Shown: positions 26,432-35,267 of the stretch, piece by piece | How positions within the stretch are numbered: the first letter of the stretch is position 1 | How the letters are laid out: each line of letters starts with the position of its first letter | Assembly (NCBI GenBank): GCA_947446595.1 | Contig: CANFGS010000002.1 | Coordinates: 1-64,000, forward strand | Length of the DNA stretch: 64,000 bases | Direction of reading: 5' to 3' | From: Neisseriaceae bacterium | Lineage (GTDB): Bacteria; Pseudomonadota; Gammaproteobacteria; Burkholderiales; UBA11063 | Program-made: the position numbers and the translations under genes | The notes under the pieces: generated by a model | Databases searched by the model: none | The model's input: only the letters and a program-made list of their open reading frames with translations | Told to the model about the DNA's origin: nothing

Positions 26432-27939
26432 TGATTGAACAAAATAATATGACTAAAACCACACAAGAAGTTATTAATCACGTTGTCTGGAAGGCATGTG
26501 ATACCTTTAGAGGTACTATGGATAGTTCGCAGTATAAAGACTATATCTTAAGTATGCTATTTGTAAAACATTTATCTGATTTTTATAAAGAAAAATACGA
26601 AGAAATTAGTTTACGCTATGAGGGTGACAAAGATAGGATTATAAGAGCTTTAGCCCGTGAGAAGTTTATTCTTGATGAAACTTGTACTTTTGAGTATTTA
26701 CTAAAAAATAAAGAAGCGGATAATCTAGGTGAGATTATTAATAAAGCTCTAGCCAGAATAGAAGAAGATAACCTTGAAAAGCTCGAGGGGATTTTTAGAA
26801 ATGTGGATTTTAATAATCGTCAAGTGCTTGGGGATACCAAAGAGCGTAATTCAATCCTTAGAAATTTATTGGAAGATTTTAGTGATACAAGACTTGATCT
26901 AAGGCCTTCAAATTTAATTGGTAACGATATTATAGGTGATAGCTATGAATATCTGATTTCTCATTTTGCAAGTGATGCTGGTAAAAAGGGTGGTGAATTC
27001 TTCACTCCAAGTGAAGTATCTACTATCTTAGCTAAATTAGTAGCGGCAAAAGAGGGTGAGAGAATTTATGATCCAACATGTGGTTCAGGATCATTACTAA
27101 TTAAAGCGTCCAAAGAGGTTGGTAATCATAATTTTGCAATATATGGACAAGAAAAGAACGGTCAAACTCAAGCATTGTGCCGGATGAATATGTATTTGCA
27201 TGAAATTAATGATGCCAAAATTACATGGGGTGATACTATCAGAAACCCATTACATATTGAGAATGATCATTTAATGAAATTTGATGTAATAGTTGCTAAT
27301 CCTCCGTTTAGTCTTGACAAATGGGGCGCTGATGAAGCTGAAAATGATACATTTAAGCGTTTTAGAAACTATGCAATACCTCCAAAGAGTAAGGGCGATT
27401 ATGCTTTTGTTATTCATATGATACAAAGTCTAAATGAAAATGGGCGTATGGCAGTAGTTCTACCGCATGGGGTTTTATTTAGAGGATCTAGTGAAGGTAA
27501 GATTAGGCAAGCATTAATTGATGAGAATCTATTGGATGCGGTAATTGGCTTACCTGCGAATTTATTTTTTGGAACAGGTATTCCGGCTTGTATTTTGGTA
27601 TTCAAGAAAAATCGTCAGAACAAGGATATTTTGTTTATTGATGCGAGTAACGAATGTCAAAAAGGTAAGAATCAAAATAACCTCAATGATAAGCAGATTT
27701 CTACGATTATATCTACTTATAATAATCGCCAAGAGGTTGAAAAGTACGCACATCTAGCTAGTATTGAAGAAGTTAAGACTAATGAATATAATCTAAATAT
27801 CCCACGTTATGTAGATACCTTCGAAGAAGAAGAGCAAATTGATTTGGAGTCTACAAAGACCAATATAGCAACATTAGAGCTTGAACTATCAGAAATTAAA
27901 ACCAAGATGAATAAGTTTTTATCTGAGCTTGGGTTGTAG
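26431..27939 (+). CDS. hsdM: Type I restriction-modification methyltransferase HsdM
   Basis: A 502-residue N6-adenine methyltransferase subunit. An N-terminal helical domain (~1-150) is followed by GGEFFTPSEV, motif I DPTCGSGS (214-221) and the catalytic NPPF (290-293), then a C-terminal coiled segment (~465-500) for contact with HsdS. It needs an S subunit for target choice; two are encoded here. Length and motifs are normal. AAAGGGG precedes the ATG, which overlaps the half-S stop by one base. Confidence 0.95.
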   Translation: MIEQNNMTKTTQEVINHVVWKACDTFRGTMDSSQYKDYILSMLFVKHLSDFYKEKYEEISLRYEGDKDRIIRALAREKFILDETCTFEYLLKNKEADNLGEIINKALARIEEDNLEKLEGIFRNVDFNNRQVLGDTKERNSILRNLLEDFSDTRLDLRPSNLIGNDIIGDSYEYLISHFASDAGKKGGEFFTPSEVSTILAKLVAAKEGERIYDPTCGSGSLLIKASKEVGNHNFAIYGQEKNGQTQALCRMNMYLHEINDAKITWGDTIRNPLHIENDHLMKFDVIVANPPFSLDKWGADEAENDTFKRFRNYAIPPKSKGDYAFVIHMIQSLNENGRMAVVLPHGVLFRGSSEGKIRQALIDENLLDAVIGLPANLFFGTGIPACILVFKKNRQNKDILFIDASNECQKGKNQNNLNDKQISTIISTYNNRQEVEKYAHLASIEEVKTNEYNLNIPRYVDTFEEEEQIDLESTKTNIATLELELSEIKTKMNKFLSELGL

Positions 27940-27976
27940 TAAGTTTGAATGTATATCATTTATAAAAGGGTAAAGT

Positions 27977-28822
27977 ATGGCAAACAATATAGAAAAACTA
28001 GCACATGATACGTTTGAGAGTATCAAACAAATTGATAACGATGGTAATGAATTTTGGTATGCTAGGGCATTAGCAAAGATTCTTGATTATGCTGAATATA
28101 GAAATTTCTTGCCAGTAATTCAAAAAGCAAAAATAGCTTGCGAGAAGAGTGATAATATAGTTGTAGACCATTTCGTGGATATGCACGAGATGGTGCAAAT
28201 TGGTTCTGGGGCAGTAAGAGAAATGGAATCTTATGCATTGTCTAGATACGCTTGTTACCTGATTGTTCAAAATGGTGACTCGTCAAAACCAATAATTGCC
28301 AATGGTCAAACATATTTTGCAATTCAAACAAGACGACAAGAGTTATTGAATGATGAAAAATTTAATCAGCTCAAAGAAGACGAGCAAAGATTATTTTTAC
28401 GCAATGAATTAAAAGAGCATAATAAACAATTAGTTGAGACTGCATACAGTGCAGGTGTTGAAACTACCCTTGACTTTGCAATATTTCAAAATCATGGTTA
28501 TAAAGGTTTGTATGGTGGTTTAGATGCTAAAGGAATACATGCACGTAAAGGTCTACAGAGGTCTCAAAAAATCCTAGATCATATGGGGACTACTGAGTTA
28601 GCCGCAAACTTATTCCGTGCTACTCAAGCAGAAGAGAAGTTAAGACGTGATGGTATTAAAGATAAATATCATGCAAACAAAACGCACTATGCTGTTGGGG
28701 AAAAGGTGCGCGAGACTATAAAAGAGTTAGGTGGAACAATGCCAGAGAATTTACCTAAGCCAGATAAAAGTATTGCTAATATTGAAGTTGAACAACGTAA
28801 ATTGGTTAATAAGAAAAAATAG
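27977..28822 (+). CDS. dinD: DNA-damage-inducible protein D (DinD)
   Basis: A 281-residue homologue of E. coli DinD (274), recognisable along its whole length: SRYACYLIVQNGD, QTYFAIQTRRQEL, FLRNELKEHNKQL, FQNHGYKGLYGG and HMGTTELAANLFRATQ. In E. coli DinD is SOS-induced and interferes with RecA filaments. It is frequently found in or next to type I restriction loci. AAAGGG lies before the ATG. I saw no convincing LexA site here, and it sits in the middle of the cassette, so its expression probably follows hsdM. Confidence 0.92.
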   Translation: MANNIEKLAHDTFESIKQIDNDGNEFWYARALAKILDYAEYRNFLPVIQKAKIACEKSDNIVVDHFVDMHEMVQIGSGAVREMESYALSRYACYLIVQNGDSSKPIIANGQTYFAIQTRRQELLNDEKFNQLKEDEQRLFLRNELKEHNKQLVETAYSAGVETTLDFAIFQNHGYKGLYGGLDAKGIHARKGLQRSQKILDHMGTTELAANLFRATQAEEKLRRDGIKDKYHANKTHYAVGEKVRETIKELGGTMPENLPKPDKSIANIEVEQRKLVNKKK

Positions 28823-28874
28823 CACATAGTTTAAATTCCAGATAATAAATGGAGTGATTATACGAAGGTAAAAT

Positions 28875-29339
28875 ATGGAAAATAATATACAGAAAATATC
28901 TAAATTTGGATTAGATGAAGTGAAACTATCAGAAAATATATATCAGCGTGGAGTTGATGATAAAGGGTTTGGTAGAATTAGATCCAAAGGGGATGGTGCA
29001 TTGTTTGGTGGATTTAATACAGCTAATATGAAATCCAAGCTTAATGTACCTAAAAATAGAGCATTGGCGGATTTTCTACCAACAGTTACAATCACAGCTA
29101 AAAACCTAGCAACTGAAATAACCAATCATAATGTCAAACAAAAAAATCTTCAAGGTGAAACTAATATCACCCATGAGCATATTGAGAATAACTCAAGTGT
29201 TAGAGGACTTTTAGTTGAACGCGGCATAAAGCCAGAGAATCTACCAGCATCTGAAGATATAAAAAAGTTGGAACGTAAAACTAATAGATTACCCCAAGAA
29301 AATGAGCCACCAAAGTTGAAGGCTAAAAAGAATGACTAA
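28875..29339 (+). CDS. DinD-like C-terminal domain protein
   Basis: A 154-residue protein resembling the C-terminal half of a second DinD-like family that normally has an N-terminal Bro-N-type domain: IYQRGVDDKGFGRIRSKGD, ALFGG, NRALADFLPTVTITAKNLA and VRGLLVERGIKPE. The N-terminal domain is missing. GAAGG before the ATG and an 8-base overlap with hsdS argue for an expressed, free-standing domain rather than decay. Its leader and first codons resemble those of dinD directly upstream. Confidence 0.75.
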   Translation: MENNIQKISKFGLDEVKLSENIYQRGVDDKGFGRIRSKGDGALFGGFNTANMKSKLNVPKNRALADFLPTVTITAKNLATEITNHNVKQKNLQGETNITHEHIENNSSVRGLLVERGIKPENLPASEDIKKLERKTNRLPQENEPPKLKAKKND

Positions 29340-30501
29340 GCAAGTACCAGAAGGGTATATTTCAGGCGAGATGATAAATAATGATTTTTCTTGGCATAAA
29401 TTAGAATTAAATAATGTTTTAACTATTGTGTCTAGTAAATTTAATCCAAGTATCTCAGCTGAAAAATTAAAATGTATTGAATTAGAACATATTACACAAG
29501 AAACAGGTCGGCTTTTAGGATTTGTTAACTCAAGCGAACAATTGAGCATTAAAAATAGATTTAAAGCTGGGCAAGTTTTATTTGGAAAATTAAGACCATA
29601 TCTAAAAAAATATTGGTTAGCTAATTTCGATGGGGTTTGTTCGACTGAAATATGGGTGCTATCTGGAAATGCTGTTATTAATCAATATTTATATTATCTA
29701 ATTCAAACAAGTAAATTTAATCAAGCAGCTAATATATCAACTGGTTCTAAAATGCCACGATCAGATTGGCAATATATGTCAGAAGTACCATTCAGTATAC
29801 CTATCAATAAGAAAGAACAAGAAAAAATTGTTGAAATATTATCTACTTGGGATGATGCTATTGCAAAACAAGAGGAATTAATTGAACAAAAACAACAATT
29901 TAAAAAAAGCATAATGCAACAAATATTCAGCCAAAAACTCCGCTTCAAAGATGATGATGGAAGTGAGTATCCAGCATGGGAAGAAAAGAAGTTGGGGGAT
30001 GTATCAATAATAACAACAGGTAGTTCAAATAGAGAAGACTCTACCTTAGATAGTGGGAGATATACTTTTTTTGATAGGTCTCAAGATGTTAGAACTAGCG
30101 ATATTTATTTATTTGATTGCGAAGCAATTATTGTGGCAGGAGAGGGGCAAGAGTTTATTCCTAAATATTATAGTGGTAAATTTGATTTGCATCAAAGAAC
30201 ATATGCTATTATGAGCTTTACTAATGTTTTAGGCAGGTTTCTTTATTATTTAATATATTTTTATAAATCATATTTTTTGTCTCAAGCAGTTGGTTCAACA
30301 GTAAAGTCTTTAAGGTTACCAATGTTTCAAAAAATGCAGATTAGAATCCCAAGTATAATAGAACAACAAAAAATCGCAGATTTTTTAACTGCAATTGATG
30401 ATGAAATAACTAAACAAAATGAAGTATTAGCAGAACTAAAAACTCAAAAAAAATCACTAATGCAAAAACTATTAACAGGTGAAGTGAGGGTGAAAATATG
30501 A
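29332..30501 (+). CDS. hsdS: Type I specificity subunit HsdS
   Basis: A 389-residue S subunit with the full two-TRD plan: TRD1 (~10-155), central conserved helix with QQFKKSIMQQIFSQKLRF (~187-204), TRD2 (~215-350) and a C-terminal helix ending in SLMQKLLTGEVRVKI. It sets the bipartite DNA site of the HsdR2M2S complex. The ATG overlaps the DinD-like gene by 8 bases and the stop overlaps the PIN gene by 4, so it is in the middle of the operon rather than directly after hsdM. Confidence 0.93.
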   Translation: MTKQVPEGYISGEMINNDFSWHKLELNNVLTIVSSKFNPSISAEKLKCIELEHITQETGRLLGFVNSSEQLSIKNRFKAGQVLFGKLRPYLKKYWLANFDGVCSTEIWVLSGNAVINQYLYYLIQTSKFNQAANISTGSKMPRSDWQYMSEVPFSIPINKKEQEKIVEILSTWDDAIAKQEELIEQKQQFKKSIMQQIFSQKLRFKDDDGSEYPAWEEKKLGDVSIITTGSSNREDSTLDSGRYTFFDRSQDVRTSDIYLFDCEAIIVAGEGQEFIPKYYSGKFDLHQRTYAIMSFTNVLGRFLYYLIYFYKSYFLSQAVGSTVKSLRLPMFQKMQIRIPSIIEQQKIADFLTAIDDEITKQNEVLAELKTQKKSLMQKLLTGEVRVKI

Positions 30502-30995
30502 TTAAGAGAAAATATATGCTTGATACCTGTGCTATAAATCACATTGTCGAAGATGAATCAAAGATAGATCTTGTTTTAAAACTAAATCTAGAATATTATG
30601 TTACATATATTCAAAAATATGAGCTTCATGCAATGAGAATAAAACATGCGGAGAAACATTCAAAAGCATTAGAATTTTTGAACAAAATTAAAACTTCTGA
30701 AGATTATGAAAAGCCGACTTCAGTAGCAGTGCTTGGGGTTTGGAGATTAGGTAAAAGTCTCTTGGAAGATGGTGACATATATAAAAAAGTTCTAGAGTAT
30801 ATGCGTAAAAAACAAAAAAAAGATCACGTAAAAGATGCAATTATTGCAGATTCAGCATATAGTTATGAGATGACATTAATAACTGATGATAAACTTTTAT
30901 TTAAAGCATGCAGTGAATTTAAAATTGATGTTTTAACATTGGACGAATTAATTAAAAATTCAAAACCTAATAAAGAGAGTAATCTATGGATTTAA
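30498..30995 (+). CDS. PIN-domain ribonuclease-like protein
   Basis: A 165-residue PIN-fold protein. The acidic metal ligands are all in place: D9 in MLDTC, E42 in KYEL, D113 in VKDAIIADS, and D130/D131 in LITDD. PIN proteins are mostly RNases, often VapC-like toxins. No VapB-type antitoxin gene precedes it; instead it is coupled by ATGA to hsdS and overlaps a small membrane protein gene by 10 bases. A guard role that triggers when restriction fails, as PrrC does beside EcoprrI, is an inference from position. Confidence 0.78.
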   Translation: MIKRKYMLDTCAINHIVEDESKIDLVLKLNLEYYVTYIQKYELHAMRIKHAEKHSKALEFLNKIKTSEDYEKPTSVAVLGVWRLGKSLLEDGDIYKKVLEYMRKKQKKDHVKDAIIADSAYSYEMTLITDDKLLFKACSEFKIDVLTLDELIKNSKPNKESNLWI

Positions 30996-31609
30996 TAATT
31001 AAAAAATTTGATGTTGGTATTTTAATAGCAGCAATTATTTTGATATTGGCTAAGGTATTTAATTTTATTGACTCAACCACTTTAGTTGGGTTACCAGCTA
31101 TTATATTTGCATATTACACATATAAAATAAATAAGAGACAAGTAAATTATATTATTAGGCAACACTATGAAGAACATATGCGAGACTTTTTTGATTTATG
31201 GGCTAAATACAAAAATAGTTTTCCAGTTCCAAAAAATGCAGAATTATTTAAAATTTGTAACGATCAAATTGAAGATGAAAAATTTGAAATACTAAAAAAT
31301 AGTCTACTTATACTTGATATTAGAGCACAGAAGTTTAAATCTAAAGAAATTTCAAAAGCAATGAAACATTATTGGGATAAGTTTCGTGAGTCTGAAGGGG
31401 CTATAATATATTATATTCATTCTAAAATAGAGCTAGACAACATTGATGAGAATTACCCTACAACTGAATCTAAACAAAAAAAAGAGGATAATATTATGAA
31501 TAAAAACAAACAAAATCAGATTTTAGTTAAGAATACGAATTGTTTTCTTAATGATGGACTTATTGAAATGAATAATGCTTATAATGAAGCAATTCGCAAA
31601 TTACAATAG
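30986..31609 (+). CDS. Hypothetical membrane protein after the PIN gene
   Basis: A 207-residue protein, not recognised. Two hydrophobic segments lie at residues ~8-26 and ~33-48, followed by a charged, helical cytoplasmic part rich in Lys, Glu and Asn with no known motif. It overlaps the PIN gene by 10 bases, so the two are co-translated. It could hold the PIN protein at the membrane or neutralise it; neither is shown by the sequence. It is the last gene before the right-hand repeats. Confidence 0.6.
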   Translation: MDLIIKKFDVGILIAAIILILAKVFNFIDSTTLVGLPAIIFAYYTYKINKRQVNYIIRQHYEEHMRDFFDLWAKYKNSFPVPKNAELFKICNDQIEDEKFEILKNSLLILDIRAQKFKSKEISKAMKHYWDKFRESEGAIIYYIHSKIELDNIDENYPTTESKQKKEDNIMNKNKQNQILVKNTNCFLNDGLIEMNNAYNEAIRKLQ

Positions 31610-31642
31610 TTATTATCATAGGTGTATTGAAAAGTTGTTAGG

Positions 31643-31699
31643 GCATGGATCCCAGACTCTTATTGAGGCAGCAAGTAGTTTATGTCTGGGATGACGGAG
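31643..31699. repeat. Dispersed hairpin repeat (CCCAGAC stem)
   Basis: Reverse orientation: GCATGGATCCCAGAC, a ~26-base loop, GTCTGGGATGACGG. The 9-bp arms pair perfectly, and the outer bases match the ATCCATGC and CGTCAT borders of the family. Confidence 0.65.
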
Positions 31700-31784
31700 T
31701 AAAATTGAGGTAGTGACTATTTTATGCCTAGGATGACCGAAGTCTTGTCTTTGCATTTGATGATGTGAGAGAATTGCACTTGCT

Positions 31785-31817
31785 CGTCATACCAGCGCAG
31801 GCTGGTATCCATGCTCT
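31785..31817. repeat. Dispersed hairpin repeat (ACCAGC stem)
   Basis: CGTCATACCAGC, GCAG loop region, GCTGGTATCCATGCTC. Same as the first hairpin of the large inverted repeat but free-standing. Confidence 0.65.
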
Positions 31818-31877
31818 TACTTTTTTGACTTATTGAAGTAGAATTGATATAGTGATTTATATGAGTATTAGGTTGAT

Positions 31878-32142
31878 ATATCGCCCATTAAAGATTTAGG
31901 ATTTTAGTTATTAATTTAGCGTAAAAAAACCTTTATTGTTTGAGCGTTAGCGAGTTTTAAAGGTTTTAGCTAAATTAATAAATAAAGTCCGTTAAAAATC
32001 TTGTCTGGGCTTGAATTCTTTGCCGCCGACCTTGTTCAAGCAAGAAAGGGAGTGGGGTGTGCTGCCACACAGCACAAAGAATAAAGTATGATAAATTTAG
32101 GGCAAGAGCATGGATACCAGCCTACGCTGGTATGACGGATTA
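31878..32142 (-). repeat. Right copy of ~265-bp structured inverted repeat
   Basis: Reverse complement of 25383-25646 with about 28 differences by eye. The long hairpin is kept (13-bp outer arm 31908-31920 with 31969-31981; inner AAAACCTTTA 31926-31935 with TAAAGGTTTT 31958-31967). The GTGCTG/CAGCAC stem is also kept. Several differences from the left copy come in complementary pairs. The third hairpin has decayed to a short CTTG/CAAG stem. Confidence 0.8.
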
Positions 32143-32192
32143 TAATTAATGTAGTGCTGTGGTTAGAATTGTTTTATAAAAGTAGAAAGATT

Positions 32193-35100
32193 ATGAAGTT
32201 ACCAAATACTAATGAAGATATTATACAAAAAAATGTTATTAAGCTATTGATAGATATGGGATATATCTATGTTAGCCGCACTGATAATCTAGTCTTGCGC
32301 CGTGAGAAAACTAGTGAGGTAGTATTTAAAGATGTGCTATTAAACCAACTTCAAAAGCTTAATTCCTTTGACTATAAGGGTGTGGAGTATAAATTTTCTC
32401 CTAAGAGTATATCTAGGGCTGTTGATGAACTAGACCAGCCACTTAATGAGGGGGTTATGGTAGCTAATCAAAAAATTAGTGATAAATTAGTCTTAGGTAC
32501 TAGCTATGAGGAAGAACTAAATGATGGTACTAAAAAAAGTTTCTCATTAAATTATATTGATTTTAGTAATCAAAAAAATGTCTTTCATTTTACAGAGGAG
32601 TTTACGGTAAGTCGGCAATATACACTAGAATCAGAAAAAACTCGTCGTCCAGATTTGGTGTTGTTTATCAATGGTATCCCATTTGCTGTGATTGAACTAA
32701 AAAAATCTAGTATAAATGCCGATGAGGGTATCTCGCAAATGATTAGAAATCAAGGTAATGATGAGATTCCTCAGTTATTTAAATATGTACAAATTACATT
32801 AGCTGCTAATAACCATACTCCAAAGTACGCAACTGCTAATACCCCAGCTAAATTCTATGCAGTATGGGAAGAAGAATATCAAGTAGAACAATTATCGAAG
32901 ATGATAACTGGTAGAACGGTAAGTAATTTAGATAAAACTATTTTCGCGCTATTTAGTAAAGATAGGGTTTTGGATTTAGTGCATTCATTTATATTATTTG
33001 ATAATAGAATTAAAAAAATAGCACGTTATCCACAGTTCTTCGCTATTCATGAAATTATGAACAAGATTAAGAGTTTTGATACTAGTGGTAGCCGTAATGG
33101 TGGTCTAATTTGGCATACACAGGGTAGTGGGAAATCACTTACCATGGCGATGCTAACAAGGCTTATAAAGCGAGATATTACTGGTTCCAAAATTATTGTA
33201 GTTACTGATAGAAAAGATTTGGATAAACAAATTCATGATACTTTTAAAAATAGCGAAATAAAAGCTGGACGGGCTACTAGCGGTCATGATTTAATAGAAA
33301 AACTACAATCAGGGATGAGTGTAATTACTACCTTGATTCATAAGTTTGCAACGGTAGAAAAAGAAAAAATTGTCTTTAAAGACTCAAATATTTTTGTACT
33401 GGTTGATGAGTCACATCGCACTCAGGGGGATGATTTACATAAAGCTATGAAAAAAGTATTTCCACTAGCTTGTTATCTTGGATTTACTGGAACACCGTTA
33501 CTAAAACGCGAGAAAAGCTCTATCGCTAAATTTGGTGGATTAATTCATAAATACACTATTGACCAAGCTGTTAGAGATAAAGCTGTACTGCCTTTATTAT
33601 ATGAGGGTAGATTAGTAGAACAGTGGCTAAGCGATAAAAATGGTCTTGATCGCCGCTTTGAAATGATTTCTAAAGATTTAAATAAAGGACAACAAGAGGA
33701 CTTAAAGCGCAAATGGGCAAGATTTAGTAAGGTTGCTTCAAGTGAAAGACGTCTTGAAATAATAGCACTAGATATTAACGAACACTTTGTTAGAAATATC
33801 CAAGGTACAGGGTTTAAAGCTATGCTTGCAACTAGCAGTAAATATGAGGCAATTAAATACCATACCTTATTTGAAGAGTTTGGCAATATTAAAACCAAGT
33901 TTGTAATTTCTGCACCTGACACAAGAGAAGGGCACGAAGAAGTAAATGAGAATAATCAAATATTTGTCAATAATGCTTGGAAGAAACTAATACAGCAATA
34001 TGGTAATGAAGAGGATTATTTGGATAAAGTCAAAGGCGGATTTATTGATGGCGACGAAATAGAGTTACTTATTGTGGTTGATAAATTATTAACTGGTTTT
34101 GATGCACCTAGAGCAAGTGTTTTGTATATTGATAAGGAACTAAAAGAACATAATTTACTACAAGCAATTGCACGTGTCAATCGACTATCGGATGGTAAAG
34201 ATTTTGGGTTTATAGTTGATTATCGAGGGCTCCTTGGTAATCTTGATGAGGCGTTAACTTCTTATGGTGCATTAGCTGGATTTGATGAAGAAGATATAAA
34301 TGGTGCTGTAATTGATATTAAATCAGAAATCGCCAAAGTTAAAACTTATTATTCGCATTTAGAGGATTTGTTTAAAACTATTCGAAATAAAGAAGATGCT
34401 GAGGAATATCAAGTATTTTTGGGAGATAAAGATAAACGTCAAGAGTTCTATGATTTATTATCTCAATTTGCGAGATCTTTGAAACTAACTCTATCAAGCG
34501 ATAAAACAGATGAAATAATAACACCAGATGAGCTTGCCACATACAAAAAGTCTATGAAATTTTATAGTGAACTGAGAAAGAGCATAAAAATTCGTTATCA
34601 AGAAGTAATTGATTTTGGTAAATATGAAAAGCAGATGCAAAAATTACTTGATACTTTTATTAGTGCTAATGAAGTAAACCAGCTAACCAAGTTAGTTAAT
34701 ATTTTTGAAGATAGTTTTAATAAAGAGCTCGAGCGTGTAGTAGGAGATAATGCCAAAGCTGATACTATACTAAGTGCTGTTAGCAGGGTAATCACTGAAA
34801 AAAGAGAGCTAAATCCGATGTATTATGACAGAATTTCTCAAAAAATTGAGGAGGTAATTCAGGAGTATCGCGATAAAAGATTAAGTGCAGAAGAAAAACT
34901 TAAATACGCAAATGATATCAGAGCAATGCTAACGAGTCATGAAGCTCTTGGAGCTTCCTCAACCCAATATCCTGATGAAATAAAAAATAGTAGCTGTGCT
35001 CGTGCCTTATATGAAAATCTAAGATCTTATATGCAAGAACTGGATGCTAATTTATTTACTAATACTATTGTTCAAATTGATGGGATATTTAAAAATTCTT

Positions 35101-35267
35101 CCAAAAAACCCGATTGGGAGCATAATACCGATGTTGCAAAAAGAATTGATCAACTAATTGATGATATCTTATGGGATTTAGAGAAAAATACTGGAATGAA
35201 ATTCCCCAACTCTCTTGATATTATAAAAATAGCTCGTTCAATTGGTATTAATAATCATGCAAGGTAA
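32193..35267 (+). CDS. hsdR: Type I restriction endonuclease subunit HsdR
   Basis: A 1024-residue motor-nuclease. The N-terminal PD-(D/E)XK site is D154...E168-L-K170. The two-lobe SF2 translocase has Walker A with K314 (TQGSGKS), VDESHRTQGD and GFTGTP, and the C-terminal helical part binds the methylase. It pulls DNA and cuts at a distance from unmethylated sites. The ATG at 32193 is preferred to a GTG at 32154, because the conserved N-terminus (KLPNTNEDIIQKNVI) begins there. It lies outside the inverted repeats that enclose hsdM and hsdS. Confidence 0.95.
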   Translation: MKLPNTNEDIIQKNVIKLLIDMGYIYVSRTDNLVLRREKTSEVVFKDVLLNQLQKLNSFDYKGVEYKFSPKSISRAVDELDQPLNEGVMVANQKISDKLVLGTSYEEELNDGTKKSFSLNYIDFSNQKNVFHFTEEFTVSRQYTLESEKTRRPDLVLFINGIPFAVIELKKSSINADEGISQMIRNQGNDEIPQLFKYVQITLAANNHTPKYATANTPAKFYAVWEEEYQVEQLSKMITGRTVSNLDKTIFALFSKDRVLDLVHSFILFDNRIKKIARYPQFFAIHEIMNKIKSFDTSGSRNGGLIWHTQGSGKSLTMAMLTRLIKRDITGSKIIVVTDRKDLDKQIHDTFKNSEIKAGRATSGHDLIEKLQSGMSVITTLIHKFATVEKEKIVFKDSNIFVLVDESHRTQGDDLHKAMKKVFPLACYLGFTGTPLLKREKSSIAKFGGLIHKYTIDQAVRDKAVLPLLYEGRLVEQWLSDKNGLDRRFEMISKDLNKGQQEDLKRKWARFSKVASSERRLEIIALDINEHFVRNIQGTGFKAMLATSSKYEAIKYHTLFEEFGNIKTKFVISAPDTREGHEEVNENNQIFVNNAWKKLIQQYGNEEDYLDKVKGGFIDGDEIELLIVVDKLLTGFDAPRASVLYIDKELKEHNLLQAIARVNRLSDGKDFGFIVDYRGLLGNLDEALTSYGALAGFDEEDINGAVIDIKSEIAKVKTYYSHLEDLFKTIRNKEDAEEYQVFLGDKDKRQEFYDLLSQFARSLKLTLSSDKTDEIITPDELATYKKSMKFYSELRKSIKIRYQEVIDFGKYEKQMQKLLDTFISANEVNQLTKLVNIFEDSFNKELERVVGDNAKADTILSAVSRVITEKRELNPMYYDRISQKIEEVIQEYRDKRLSAEEKLKYANDIRAMLTSHEALGASSTQYPDEIKNSSCARALYENLRSYMQELDANLFTNTIVQIDGIFKNSSKKPDWEHNTDVAKRIDQLIDDILWDLEKNTGMKFPNSLDIIKIARSIGINNHAR

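Larger units (their letters stand above)
31610..32192. other. Repeat-filled intergenic region before hsdR
   Basis: About 580 bases without a gene. It holds two dispersed hairpin repeats (31643-31699, 31785-31817), the right copy of the large inverted repeat (31878-32142) and the short hsdR leader. A TATAAT at 32141-32146 at the very edge of the repeat could be the hsdR -10, but no -35 of quality accompanies it. Confidence 0.6.

Noticed and set aside
25327..32142. CRISPR array or IS element
   Set aside because: The repeats are few, irregularly spaced, in both orientations and without spacers; no transposase frame is present.
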